Shown here: positions 1 through 12,085 of the stretch, in pieces
How positions within the stretch are numbered: the stretch's first letter is position 1
How the letters are laid out: each line of letters begins with the position of its first letter
Assembly (NCBI GenBank): GCA_027625915.1
Contig: JANTQA010000023.1
Location: 14,322,001 to 14,386,000, forward strand
Reading direction: 5' to 3'
DNA length: 64,000 nucleotides
Origin: Anaeramoeba flamelloides
Lineage: Eukaryota; Metamonada; Anaeramoebidae
Program-made: the position numbers and the translations under genes
The notes under the pieces: model-generated
Told to the model about the DNA's origin: nothing
Databases searched by the model: none
What the model saw: only the letters and a program-made list of their open reading frames with translations

Positions 1-430
1 AATTCATAAAAATGATTCTTATATCAAAATTAACAATTATTATGATAAGATTATCAGATAAAAGCATACTTATCAATTTTCGATAACACTACAATAAGTC
101 AACATTTTTGTAAAATAATTTATATTGATTCTAAGCAAAGGATAATCAACATGATGAAAAATAATATTTATTAATCCAAAAGATCTCATCTTTTTCCTAA
201 ATAATTATGAAAAAAAAATTTATTTTTTTTTTTTTCAAGATTTTGTTATACCAGAATTTACCAAAGCTTCTCAAAATAGATGGATTTTTATTTTTTGTAT
301 ATGATCACAATTTTGAGTTTTAAACAAAAAACGAATTTTTTAATAAACAATTTCTCAGATTTGTTTTATATTTTCCTGATCATTTATTTGAATGGCTTTT
401 AAATTTGCTTTTCATTTTTCAGAATTATTA

Positions 431-589
431 GTATTTGAATTAAAAACAGGAAAAATTTTCACATCATTTTCAATTTCCTTTTTAAGGTAGAACCACAAAC
501 TCCAACCCACTTTTTTGAGAACTCAATTTATAGAAGAAAAATATAGAAAAGGAAGTTAAAATTTTTTCCCATAGATAATTCAAATACCT
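431..589. repeat. Palindromic GGTATTTGAAT MITE, diverged copy
   Basis: The left edge reads GTATTTGAATT and the right edge AATTCAAATACC, with inner arms of TTTTCACATCATTTTC and a diverged complement ending TTTTTTCCCAT. The element is about 160 bp and nearly self-complementary. The same structure recurs at 1311, 5519, 19095, 25679 and 41401, so this is a short non-autonomous inverted-repeat element. Confidence 0.6.
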
Positions 590-1310
590 GATTATTTTCA
601 AAATATTATTTTTATATTCATTTTTTGTTTAATATGTCTGAAAAAGGATCTCAATGGGGAAAAGTTACAATCCCGAAATCAAACAAAAATGTAATATTTT
701 GGAAATTACATCATTCTAGGTTGTAGTGACAGAAATTCTAAGAAAACTCTGGAATTGAAAAACAGAATTTAATTTTTGTATTTTTAAAACTAATTTTTGA
801 AAACATTTCCTACAAGAAATTTTTAAGTAATAGCAGAAAAATATCACCACACTTCAGTATTAAGTGAATTTTGATTTAAGGAACATTTATATAAATACTT
901 TTTCTTGAATAATTAAAGTACAGAAATAAGATTGTGTAAGACAGATATTTCAATTCTAAATAAATAGAGATACAAAATGACATAATTTCGAAAACTTTTT
1001 TTGAAGACGGATTAAAAACTGACTTAAACTTTAAAATCTACATTATAAAATGACTTTTAGAGTAAATCAATTTTCTTTCAATCGTATTTATCAGATCTTT
1101 ATCCAATTTCATTATTAAGAAATTAGAAAACACACAAATAATCTTTGTAAATTTCTAAGAAATATAAAAATTTGTAGTGAGTGTTTTATGATGAAAAAAC
1201 ATATTTGTTCACATAGAGTCTATATTTCCTTTTTGTATTGAATTTAGGCTGTGAAACTTCAATGGAAAAAACAGAATAACTAGGGTTTCCGGTAGTTTTT
1301 TCGCAATACT

Positions 1311-1468
1311 GGTATCAGAATAATAAATGGGAAAAAATTTTCACTTCCTTTTCCATAGTTTTCTTTGACTAAATAGAGTTCTCAAAGACTAAGTTGGGGT
1401 TTGTTGATCTTTTCAAAAATGAAATTGCAAACAAAATGAAAATTATTCCTATTAAAAATTCAAATAAT
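1311..1468. repeat. Palindromic GGTATTTGAAT MITE, diverged copy
   Basis: It starts GGTATCAGAATAATAAATGG, then AAAATTTTCACTTCC, and ends in a decayed arm with ATTCAAATA. It matches the better copies at 25679 and 41401 in length and in the inner words AATAGAGTTCTCAAAGA and AAGTTG. Its right arm is more eroded than the left. Confidence 0.5.
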
Positions 1469-2064
1469 AGTATAGCAAAGATCAAAATACTATCAGAACT
1501 TTTTCACAAATGAAACCACAAAGAACTCGTTTGGGTTTACAAAGTAGAACTCTTCGATCCTAATAATAAATAAGAAACTAAAGATAAAGTTGACAAAAAT
1601 TATTTTAGGAAGAACATTAGAAATTCAAGATAAATAAATCATTCTGACATCAATTTGATTTTCAAACTGGGAAAACTTTCAAAAATAGTTTGGTAAATAA
1701 TACTTTGGTTGTATCTCTTTTAATTCTATTTTGAACATATCTATAAAAGCCAACAAAAAATTATGAAAAAAAATAATTCCAAAAAAAGGGTTTTTTCATT
1801 TTGTTATTTGTTTTGGTTGTTCTCTAGAAAGTTTCTGGAAAAGGATTTACAACAAGAGAAAACCATTTTTTTTCATTTTCTATATTTTTATTACAAATCA
1901 TGCAAATCTTATTCTCTTGTTCACCTTTGATAAAAAACGGACACGAATACTCCCACTGGATTAACAAGGTTTTTTGTAAAATTTTTCTTTCTTTAACGAA
2001 TACAGCACCCTGAAAAAAGGCAAGCCACTAATTTTCCCAACAACAACAAAAAATTAAAAACAAA

Positions 2065-5000
2065 ATGTTTTTCAAAATAGCCGATTGTATTTGGTCTGTT
2101 AAAGATTATTTTTCATTTTTCATTGGACTTTCTTCCATCCTTTGTTGGTTAGTTGCACAACTGCGTAAACATTATAAATTTTTTCAATTTGCTTTTTTTT
2201 CTCTACCACAAAGCAAAGCGATCCAAAATATTTACATTTTCTTTCTGTTTGAAAAAAAAAAAAAACTTACCATTTTTCCCCTTTTCTTATTTTGAAAACC
2301 TAACACTATAGCACAAATTATCTTAAATTATAAAACCAAACGTGCAGATTCCCTGTCTTTTATTTTTCTCACTGGTAAGCCTTTCTTGAAACTTTTTTTG
2401 TTTTTTTTCTAAAAGAAGAAAAGTTGCAATATTGAACTCACTTTTTGTATATTTTCTAATTATGTTTAATTACTTTAGAATGGCTCCTTGGTGACATTAC
2501 AAATTTAACTGGCTGTATACTTGCTCACCAACTTCCACCACAGGTTTGTGATTTTTACTTTCTTTTGGAATTTTTTACATTTGTTTGGTTTTTTTATCTT
2601 TAAAAATATTGCCCGAGTCAACACCCAAAAGTGAAACCAGATTTTGGTTTCTTTCAAAATTCACTTTCTGCTTTGTATTTTATAAAAATACTCGAAAATT
2701 TTTAAAAATTTCTTATTTTATTTCTAGTTTTGTAACAGATTTCTCCCTTTTTTCTCAAACGAATCATAGTAACAAAACCCAAATTAATGTGTTATTTTTT
2801 CGAGTTTCTTTTAAAGCTTGTTTTAAAAAAGCTTGAAAAAAAATTTTCAAAAGAGCCAAATTAATATTGGTTTTACTGGTGTTGATCTACGATTTTTAAG
2901 CTTCTTTTGCAAACTTTTTTGAAGAACTACCCCAAAAAGAACTCTAATTTTTGTTGGTATTTCCAAATTTTATTATTCCCATTTTACACTTGTTTACAAA
3001 TAACCATTCTTTCTGTTCTTGGTTATGAAGTGAACATTATCCAAAAATTTTTATTTGATTTCTCACCCTTTATTCTTTTTTATTTTATAATCCTTAGAGT
3101 CTCCATTTAAAACACAACTGGAATGACTCGAATTGATCCTTAAAATACAAGCAAAAATACTTTTTTGTTTTTTTTTTAAAAATGAAGCCAACCTTTGAAT
3201 AACTAATAAAAAGTAATGATCAGCAGTTAAATGTAAATTCGAAATGGCAAATTGTTCTTCGAAAATTCAAAGAATTAAAAAAGGTCTTTTGTAGTTCTTT
3301 TTTTTAACGAAAAATTTAACCTTTCAAAGAAAGAAGCAAACAGTTTAACACCAAAAATATTTTCCAGATTAATTTTTACAATTAATTTTTTGAAAAAAAA
3401 AAACAAATTAAAAAAACAGATCTAAAATTTTGAAAAAGAGAATAAGAAAACTAAGGTGACTGAAACAATTTCTCTTGATCTGTTAGAGTCTAAAATGGAA
3501 TTTTCACAAAAAAACAAAAAACGTTCTCATTTCTTATTTGGACATTTTAAAAAAGTGTGACTAAAAAAATTTTGAATTGTATCTCGAAAAGTTTTGATAA
3601 ACTTTAAGAGGCCTATTTTAAGAATAGTATTGTAAACTTTTTGTTCCTTCATTTTTTCAAACGACTTTTAATGCAATTGCAAAAAAAGTAAAAGACAAAA
3701 ATTATTGAAAAATAGCTTCTCGAAAACAGTTTAAATGATGAAATAGATAATATGTCCCTACGACCCAAAAAACACTAAAAATGAAAAACTGATCAAATAC
3801 TTGACATTAATACAATTAAAAAAACAAAATGATAAAATAAAAATAAATAAAGTTTCAATTTAACTTTTTCTTGAAAACATTTTTTGCCAAAATCATTGAA
3901 TTCACACTTGAAATTATGTATATTTTTAGATACACTATCTTGTTTTAACTCATTTACTAAAACAAATTCTAAATTATGGGAAATTTTCTTTTCACAAAAG
4001 GCACTAATTTGGTCTTCAAATGTTTTTTTTGAGTTTTAAATGGTAAAATTAAAAAAAAGTTCAACTAAAAAGATAAACTCTCTAGAAACCCATTCTAATT
4101 TAATTATATTAACTTATTCTTTGATTTCAAGCTTTCCTAAACCCCAATTTTTCAAAAAAAAATAAAAAAGTGTACCGTAAATTCAAAAAATATTTTCGAT
4201 ATTCAAAAGTTGAGAGTGTTTTTATTCTAAAAAAAATTATCACAGTGTTTAATGGAATTAAGTTATGTCCTTAATTTCGAAAAAATATTTATCAGGAAAA
4301 AAAAAGTGCTTAATTTTATTAAGGACATATATCAAACACTTTTTAAAACCTTTTTTTTTTTTTTTTTCACGGTTTTAAAATGAAATTTCTTACAAAAACA
4401 TTAATATTCAATCTTGTTTGGTTTATTAATAGTATCACCCTTTCTCAAATAAAATTTAGATGAAAAAGGATTAAATGTAGTTATTTAATTTTACAGCATT
4501 TTTAAATGTTTTCTAATTTTAAAAAAGTAAAAACTTTTTCAGAATTACAACTTTTTTGAAGTTTTCTATTTTAATAAAGTAAAAACTTTTGTCAGATTAT
4601 TAAAAATTTTTTGAGAGTTTTCTATTTTAATAAAGTCAGAGATCTCAGCCTTTAAAAGTGATTCAGAGGTTGAGGGTGGGAAGAAAAACACTTTTTTTAA
4701 AAAAAAGTCCTCACATTATTAAAACACAAAACTTTAAAAAAGTATAAATTCTGACAATCTCAAAAAAAAAAATAATCGCTTTTTTAAAATAGCTGTACCA
4801 ATTTCTGTAATTTTATTAAAACACCACTATTTTGAATCAAAAAGAAAAATTGTTAAATTAAAACATTTTAAAAAAGCCTGGACTAAAAATCATTTTCAAA
4901 ATTATACCTAAAACTATTAACATACTTCAAGAGAACTATTTTCAAGACTTTTTTAAAAACTTTTTTTGTCACGCACTTTAAAAATTGCAATACTTTTCCA

Positions 5001-8000
5001 ATCAACAAATTGATTGATGTTGCAAAAAAATGTTGAATAAGAGCCTTATTTAAAAATTTTTTTTTTCAATGTCAGCTTTCTTATTCTGATTTTTAAAAAA
5101 TGAATCAAAATATCAAACTTTTATTCATAAAAAAATGTTACTGTAGCTTTGGAACGACCATTTAGAATTACTAAATATATATATATTGTTTTTATATATA
5201 TAAACTATTTTTCAGTCAAAGGGGCCCAGTTGTAATGGTATAACACACGTGTTTAAAGGGTTTGCATAGATATTAGAAGAAAAATTTTATTTTGGAAAAT
5301 TTCAAAATTGAAATCATTTTTTCACATTTCTACACATTTTTGTTTTTTTTTTTCGATTTTTTTTTTTAAAAACGTCCTTCATTTGCAAAAAATTTTTTAT
5401 TGCAAGATCAATAGTCACTTGGTAAAAATGTGTTATTTTAATGTCATTGAAACCATGTAAAGATTGTTGAGAAATCATATTGATTTCTATTGCAATTCAA
5501 TTCGATCTTTGATCTTGATATTTGTTTAATAAATGTGAAAAATTTTCACTTCATTTTCATTTCCTTTTTCAAATAGAGACCACAAATACCAACAAACTTT
5601 GTTTGGGGGCTTGATTTCTAAAAGAAAAGTATGGAAAATGAAGTGAAAAATGTTTCATATTTATTATTCAAATACCATTAGAAGGTCAAAACGAACATCG
5701 TTGTTTTTCTCAATAGGGCCCTAAGAATTTGAGTTTTGAAATTTTTAAGAAAAGCTATTGATTAATTAGTTTTCTTTCAGACATGTATCAACATTTCTTT
5801 GAGGTGTATTATTCTCTTTATTTCTTATTTGTTCTTCAAAGGTCAATTATATAAAATAATTGATATTTGAAAAAAAACGTTGGTCTCCTTTGACTGAAAC
5901 AGAGTTTATATTAAGTTTAACTTCAAAATACTAAACTCTTTTTCAAATAAAAGGGCACAGGAATTTACAAGAATTATTCATAATTGAATTGAATTAATTG
6001 TGGTACCATTCTAAAATATAAGAAACTCTTTAAAACATAAAAAAACACTCAACTGAATCTTTTAAACTCATTAAATCAAAATAATAAAAATTAAAATTCA
6101 ATATTTTAAAAATTGATGTTCCATTTTATTTGAAATGAGAAATCTCGTTTTGTAAATTGATGGGAAAAAATTATAAAATCAATAAAAACCATTGAACAAG
6201 GTGAATTGGAAAAAAATTCTTTACATTTTATTTGATAACTCTTTACACGTAAAACTTTTGTTCTTTAAAGTCTCATTTTCAATATAAAGCCATAATTCAT
6301 CTGGTATTTTGTTGGAATTGTTTTTTTCTTTATTCAATTTTCTTTGTTCCATTATCAATCCAATAATGGTCTTTCTTAATTCCTATATCTAGCTCATTTG
6401 AAATCAAACTTAAACTGTTTCCATTTTTATACTGACATATTATTTCCAAATTGATTTCTTCTTATCTTGTTTTATTCATTTTCCAACTTTTCAATATCCA
6501 TAAATAAAAAAACGAAAAAATGAAAAAAATGAATAATTAAAATGAAAATCGCCAATGATAAATTATCCTATGAACAATCAAATTCAATGGCATTGATAAT
6601 TTGTGATGTGTGCCCTTTTGTTTGAAAAAGAGTTTATTTTATATTGAGAAAATCTTTTTATTTAAATCTCCATAAAAACAAATTAAATTGAAAATTTTAA
6701 TAAAAAATCAATTAAAAAACAATTTAAAATAAAACAACAACCATTTAAATTTCATGAAATAATCAAATCAATATATAAATAAATTCATTTAGAAAAGCAG
6801 AGAAAAATAAATAAAAAAACAAAAATATTTCTGAATTTAATAGTATTACAAAAAATCAAAATTAAAATTGATTTATGAAATACAATGAATTTGAGCAAAA
6901 TTGAACATTTTAATTCTTAAAAATAGATTTTTATTTCGGAAATTTATATTCCCTTTCTCATCATATAATTATATTCTGAAACTTTCTCTAAATTATTTAA
7001 TTTTATTCCCATTAGACTGCAACTGCAATTTACTTTGTAATTATTGACATGACATTATTTGTGGAATTTGTCTGGTACAGGCACAAAAACAAGAAAATTG
7101 ATCAAGAAAAGCTTCAAGAAAAACAACCACTTCTTCATAGCGAATCGGTATCCGATCTTGAAGGTGGTAATTCAAGCAACGATACAAATCAAAACATTAA
7201 CCAAAATGAATCTGATGAATCTCTTTCTCTTTCAGGATCAGGTGCAGGATCAGGAATGTCGATCAACGCAATTATGGGCATTATTGGATTTGGTTCAATT
7301 ACATATTTGGGGATTTTTACTTTAACAAAAGCATTTACATCAACAACAAATCTCAATATTGATAACAGAAATTTATTATCAAAAGGCGAACATGAAGTAA
7401 AATTTTCCACATTTACAAAAATCATTTGTTTTTCAAAAAATAATTTTAATTTTATTGCTCTATATGATTCTAAAAATTTTCCTCTTTACACTTTTTCCTT
7501 TTTACCATTTCTAATTTTCTTTTTGGATTATTCATTCCATTGATGTATTTCTAGAGCGCAAGGGAAATTGCCGGAAAGGTGATTGGATGGATTAGTGGAT
7601 TGATGTATTTATCTTCAAGGATACCACAAATCATTAAAAATTATAAAAGAAAAAGTTTTGATGGTTTATCAGTTCAAATGTTTCTTTCTGCTATTTGTGT
7701 AATGATTTTTTTTTTTTTTTTTTTTTTTTTAATTAATTAATTTTGATTGGATCAAAGAATTAATTTTCAAACAAATTCTTTCTGATAATTTATAATATAT
7801 TAATATATTTATATATTGTTCATTTTGTGGATTATTGATCATATATAATAACCAAAAGGGTAATCTAACTTATGCTCTTGGTATTTTCTTAAGATCAACA
7901 AAATGGGATTTTATCAAACCAAAAATCCCTTGGCTTGTAGGTTCTGTTGGTACATGTGGTTTTGATTGCACGATCTTTTCCCAATATTTGTATTATGAAA

Positions 8001-8104
8001 AATGTAACAAAAAAAGGAAATTAAAAAAAAAAGTGGATCAAAAGGATAAAGAATCTGATTCTCAATCAGATAATACCAGTAGAAGTAAAGAGAATCAAAA
8101 TTAA
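2065..8104 (+). CDS. PQ-loop lysosomal amino-acid transporter (SLC66A1/PQLC2/Ypq-like), 6 exons
   Basis: Exons are 2065-2164, 2312-2374, 2479-2543, 7016-7396, 7555-7698 and 7859-8104. All introns are GT-AG and the phases join to a 332-residue protein. It has two PQ-loop repeats: the first around Pro34-Gln35 (LCWLVAQLPQ, then NYKTKRADSLSF and WLLGDITN), the second around Pro227-Gln228 (YLSSRIPQIIKNYKRKS). The first proline codon is split by intron 1, and splicing restores the motif, which strongly supports the model. A polar Asn/Ser/Gln-rich loop lies between the repeats, followed by GFGSITYLGIF. Known members are seven-helix exporters of cationic amino acids from lysosomes or vacuoles; the same location and role here is inference. 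The length is slightly above family norm because of the polar loop. The third intron is unusually long. Confidence 0.9.
4500..4830. repeat. Dispersed repeat, copy 1 (partner at 11.64 kb)
   Basis: It shares with 11640-11990 the words TTTAATAAAGTCAGAGATCT, AAAAAAAAGTCCTC, TTAAAACACAAAACTT and TATAATTCTG/GGCAATCTC-like text, in the same order and orientation. Both copies are diverged. Short inverted segments inside each suggest a fold-back non-autonomous element. No coding sequence is seen. Confidence 0.6.
5201..5908. mobile_element. 708-bp inverted-repeat DNA transposon (CAGTCAAAGG family), copy 1
   Basis: The left end reads TAAACTATTTTTCAGTCAAA followed by GGGGCCC; the right end is CCTTTGACTGAAACAGAGTT, its near complement. 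A second full copy lies at 18778-19487 and a terminal fragment at 10115-10244. All share GTTTAAAGG-GTTTGCATAG next to the left end. The interior carries a copy of the GGTATTTGAAT palindrome at 5519-5677. No transposase is visible, so it is non-autonomous. The insertion is in a TA-rich site. Confidence 0.75.
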
Positions 8105-9120
8105 ACAAAAATCAAATAAGAAAATTTATATGAAGTAGAAAAAAAACAAAAATACCCAAAACATAATTTTTTTCTACAAATCAAATTAATAAATATTTAT
8201 TATCAAATTATTGTTTTTTTTATATTGATTGAGTAGTTTTTTTTTTTTCATTTTGTGTAGTTTTATATTATTCAAAATTGATTCACTATCAAAGCTTATT
8301 GAGTATATGATTGGAAATTTAAGCAGATAATTAAGGAAAATTAAATCTCAAAAATCTGTTTTTTATTAATATTTTAATAATTGTTAGACGCTGAATTTGT
8401 TTTCATAGATATTCTTTATTAATTATGGCTTTTAAAAAAGAATAAATGAAGATCAGAAATATTGTTTTTTAGTGATTTTAAAGATATCACCAAATTTAAA
8501 ATAGAAAAAGAAATAAATATCAAATTTAAAAAAGTGATTTCTTTATTAATTGACGCGAAGGAGATCTATATCAGTACTCAGATAAAGGGTATAAAATCAA
8601 AAAAAAAAAAAAAATTACACTAAGGGATATCAAAAACACCAAAAAAACTTTTTTATTATTGAAAAAAGTGTTTATTGAAATTGTTTTGAAAATACTCTAT
8701 TAATTGTTAAAAACATCAAACTATGGCCAATTTCTGAAATAATTTCGGATTTCTTTTTTAACAAATTATAACTTTAAGAAAATCAAGGTTTAAAGCAAAT
8801 AATTTCTTTTGTTTGATTTTAAAAAAATTTAACAAGTCACATGGATTACACTATTAAGTGTATCATAAAAACTCTAATTGAAATGATTACAGATACAAAC
8901 AAATGAAGAAACTTTTTAAAACGATCTTTTGGATTAATTTAATATCTTTAATCTATTTTTATAGCAATATAAAGAAGGTTTATTTACAGTAAAAGTTTTA
9001 GTCTTTACCCTGGAGAGCCCCCAATTCAGAATATCTTGTTATTGAAAGTGTGTCACATTTAGGCAAATTGGTTCGAATGCTTTTAAAAAATCGTTTATAC
9101 AATTCATACTAAAAGTTGAT
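8105..9120. other. Intergenic region, nothing recognised
   Basis: This is AT-rich sequence 3' of the PQ-loop gene. AATAAA-type words occur soon after the stop (for example near 8190), consistent with 3' processing. No coding, RNA or repeat feature could be supported. Confidence 0.4.
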
Positions 9121-9122
9121 TA

Positions 9123-9320
9123 CCGTCAGTTTCACTTTTAAGACACAAACTTTCAACAAAATTTAAGGCACCAAAAAAAATCTCAAATTAAGGCACACAA
9201 TTCAAATTCTAATAAAAATAAATTGTAAAAAAAAAAATTCCAAATTTTGTACCTTAATTTGAGATTTTTTTGTACCTTAAATTTCGTTGAAAGTTTGTGC
9301 CTTAAAAGTGAAACTGACTG
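9123..9320. mobile_element. Palindromic Tc1/mariner-type MITE, copy A
   Basis: The element is about 198 bp and almost fully self-complementary. The left arm is CGTCAGTTTCACTTTTAAGA with CACAAACTTTCAAC; the right arm is its complement, ending AGTGAAACTGACTG. TA lies on both sides (9121-9122 and 9321-9322). Four further copies lie at 9843, 28064, 28627 and 29708. TA target sites and short termini starting CAGT are typical of Tc1/mariner-mobilised MITEs. No coding sequence. Confidence 0.8.
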
Positions 9321-9842
9321 TATGTTTTTTTTAAAATTTCTAATAATCTTTTCTTTACACAAGAGTAAATATAAAACTGGGAGCAAAAAAATTTTTTTTG
9401 CTCATAAAATTCAAAATTTTCTTAAATTTCTATTTTTGATGTTTAGAAGTCTCTAGGACGTCTAGTTTTCGAGATATTACCCTAAATCCATTTTTATATA
9501 CAAATTTTTTTATAGTGATTTTTCAAAACTATTTTGGGTAATAATTCGAAAAATAAAAGAGCTCCAAAAAAATGAAAAATTGAGATTGTTTTTATATTTT
9601 TTATATAGTGACTCCCAGAGATTAAAATGAATTTTAAAGTTTTTTTTAATTGTAGGTTTTACTATATATAAATAATTTAAAAACTTCTACTCCTCACTCA
9701 GAAAAAACTACTAAGTTACCAGCATTTATCCGAATTTTGGTAACTAAAGAAGATTTGTATTTTTGAAAAAAAAAATTTGAAAAGATTTAAAGGTAAATTC
9801 AGGTAGCAAACATATATAATTTAATTGATCAAATTATATATA

Positions 9843-10039
9843 CAGTCAGTTTCACTTTTAAGGCACAAACTTTCAACGAAATTTAAGGCACAAAAAAAAT
9901 CTCAAATTAAGGCACAAAATTTGGAATCTAGTAAAATAAATTGTAAAAAATATAAATTCGAAATCTTGTGCCTTAATTTGAGATTTTTTGGTGCCTTAAA
10001 TTTCGTTGAAAGTTTGTGCCTTAAAAGTGAAACTGACTG
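9843..10039. mobile_element. Palindromic Tc1/mariner-type MITE, copy B
   Basis: This is the cleanest copy. It starts CAGTCAGTTTCACTTTTAAG and ends with the complement of those bases, flanked by TA on both sides. The two arms (about 90 bp each) contain TTAAGGCAC and CTCAAATTAAGGCAC words and meet at a short AT spacer. Such an element can fold into a single long hairpin. Confidence 0.85.
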
Positions 10040-10114
10040 TATTGCTTTTGAAAATAAAAATAAATTTACAAATGAAATTGCAATCAATTACAAAATTGAA
10101 AAAAAAAAAAACAG

Positions 10115-10244
10115 AAAAGAAAAAATTATTTCTATTTTGAAATTTCCCTAAAAAATTTTTTTCTGTTTAATACCCATTCAAAGCCTTTAAACACATGTAA
10201 TTCATATATTACTAACTGGGCCCCTTTGACTGAAAAGGGGTTTA
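10115..10244. mobile_element. Terminal fragment of the CAGTCAAAGG transposon family
   Basis: Read on the minus strand, it gives TTTTCAGTCAAAGGGGCCCA, then GTGTTTAAAGG and an interior matching the left end of the elements at 5201 and 18778. The other terminus was not found, so this looks like a solo end left by a deletion. It sits 76 bp from MITE copy B. Confidence 0.6.
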
Positions 10245-10960
10245 TCTCAGGAATTTAATTGGTTCTAAAAAATCTATTCTAATTATTATTGAATGATAAA
10301 TTATTGGATTTTTAACTAATTATCACTATTAAAAATTATAATTTTTGATTTTTTTTTCAATCAATTTTCCAAATCTTAAAATAAAAACCCAAAAATGTTA
10401 TTCCAGTATTTAATAATTCAAATTTAGAACTTTCAAAAGTAATAATTTTTATACTATTCTAATTTCAAAGATTAACTGAATAATCATCTGTATAAAACCC
10501 CAAAGAATGGTTAAGCTTTGTTTCTGGTTTATAAAAATAATTATAACATCAATATATTTCCAAGATTTCAGAAATAATTTGTTAATATAATCTTTTGGTT
10601 GATTATTTATTATTTTAAAAAAAGTGTATTTTTTAGCAATTAATCGGTTTTTCACGACAAATTCAAAACAAAATTTTCAACTTTGAAGTCTTAAGATTGA
10701 TGACTCAACCTTTAAATTTCTGGCAAAATATGGATTTTTTTCAAAATTCTTGGGTTTTTTATTAAAAAATAATAATCATCATTTATAATTGAGGAGGATC
10801 AACAAATCGTACTATTTTATTAATCTATTTTTTATAAAGATTTAAATCACGTAGTACTAATTTGGTTTACCTAATAACAACACACTTTCCTTTTTCAACT
10901 TCTTTTTGGTAGACACCAATCCCTTAAATAATCAATATCATTTTTTTTTTTTTGAACCAA
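10245..10960. other. Short intergenic region before the NECAP-like gene
   Basis: No exon or RNA gene could be supported. The last 40 bases hold a T tract (10941-10953) immediately before the ATG at 10961. Similar T-rich leaders precede the G alpha and VWA genes and may be promoter-proximal tracts. Confidence 0.4.
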
Positions 10961-11626
10961 ATGGAACAGCTTTGTCAAAAGATTCTGCTTACCATAAATG
11001 AATGCCGTGCATACAAAATATATGAAATTAAGAATAATAACCAATATAAAGCACAAGACTTTTTCGAGGACATATGTTGGGTTGGGAGTTTAAAAGTTTT
11101 ACTTCATAACAAAGGTTTATTTTCTTTTTTCTTGAAAATTTTTTGGATCTTTTTTGGTATGTGTTAAAATGCTTATAAATTTTTATTTTTAATTAATACG
11201 CTAATTGGTGAACAACCTTAAGAATGTTACATCCAACTCGAAGACACAGTTGGAATTTATAAAACTTTGAAATACGATTCGAAAGCTAATGTTCTCCAAT
11301 CGATTGACAGTGGCCGATTTTTCATTCTCAATGACAAAGAAGTAGAAAGTGATCACTTGTTAGCAATTAGTTTTGATAAAAGATCAGACTCATTTGATTT
11401 TCGTTTTACCTTAGATCAATACCTTGAAAAGCACAAGAAAAATATAAACAATCAAAAACAAATACAAAAAGAAGAAGATCTGAAGCTTCGACCAGATAAA
11501 CAAATAAGAGTTAACCTCAGCAAAGTAACAATACAATTTTTGTTTTCTTTTTTTTCCTCTTTGTTAAGTTCACAAATACAAAAAACACTTTTTTTGTGGT
11601 AGCCATTCCTATACCTTGTTTATTAA
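10961..11626 (+). CDS. NECAP-like (adaptin-ear-binding coat-associated) protein
   Basis: Exons are 10961-11114 and 11223-11524, joined by a 108-bp GT-AG intron. A short last exon 11603-11626 is proposed but uncertain. The start is the first ATG (MEQLCQKILLTI); the open frame upstream lacks another ATG. The order of motifs follows the NECAP PH-like (PHear) domain: WVGSLKVLLHNK, YIQLED, SIDSGRFFIL, an acidic turn, LLAISFDKRSDSFDF, then a linker and KQIRVNLSK. Known NECAPs bind AP-1/AP-2 adaptors and clathrin-coated vesicles; that role here is inferred from homology. The predicted protein is only about 159 aa and essentially one domain. If the proposed 3' exon is wrong, a C-terminal tail with WxxF-type motifs could lie further on, but none was seen. 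Confidence 0.75.
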
Positions 11627-11639
11627 GAAGAGTAAAATT

Positions 11640-11990
11640 ACTTTGAATTCTGAAAAAGTTTTCACTTTTTTAAAGTAAAAAACTTGATAAAAGTTTTCAA
11701 AAAGCCCTCACATTTTTAAAACAGATGTGTTTCTTTTTGAAGAGTTTTTTTTTTTGATTGAAAAACCTTTTGTAAGTTTTATATTTTAATAAAGTCAGAG
11801 ATCTAAACATTTAAATGGGGTGTAGAACATGGGGTTTGAAGGAAAGCACTTTAATAAAAAAAAGTCCTCGCTTTATTAAAACACAAAACTTGTTAAAAGA
11901 TATAATTCTGGCAATCTCATTAAAAGAAAAGTTCACGTTTTTAAAAAATCACAGCTCTATTAATTTCTTATCAAAAACAATCTCTAAATT
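11640..11990. repeat. Dispersed repeat, copy 2 (partner at 4.5 kb)
   Basis: It matches 4500-4830 in order: AGTAAAAAACTT-like text, TTTAATAAAGTCAGAGATCT, AAAAAAAAGTCCTC, TTAAAACACAAAACTT and GGCAATCTC. It lies just 3' of the NECAP-like gene. Divergence between the copies is substantial, so it is old. Confidence 0.6.
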
Positions 11991-12085
11991 TTGTTTTTCT
12001 TTTTAATGAGTTACATCAATCTTTATCGAAAAAAAAATTTTTTTTTTATTATTTTTTGAAGGGAGGAAATTAATTTCCTCTTACA

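Larger units (their letters stand above)
1..2064. other. Gene-poor AT-rich 5' flank
   Basis: No convincing coding exon was seen before the PQ-loop gene. The stretch holds two diverged copies of a palindromic repeat (431-589 and 1311-1468, listed separately). The first 110 bases are rich in GATA/TATC words (for example GATAAG, TTATCAG, CGATAAC). The last bases before the ATG at 2065 are A-rich, as expected of a leader in such a genome. Confidence 0.5.
2544..7015 (+). other. 4.5-kb third intron of the PQ-loop gene
   Basis: The intron is bounded by CAG/GTTTGTG and TTAG/ACTGCA and lies between codons for Gln76 and Thr77. The other introns of this gene are 104-160 bp. It contains a 708-bp inverted-repeat transposon (5201-5908) and a repeat shared with 11.6-12.0 kb (4500-4830). 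Open frames here have biased, non-conserved translations and are not supported as genes. Confidence 0.8.

Noticed and set aside
2585-3110. Open frames in the third PQ-loop intron
   Set aside because: Their translations are Phe/Lys/Asn-rich without conserved motifs, they lack splice context, and the exons on either side join perfectly.
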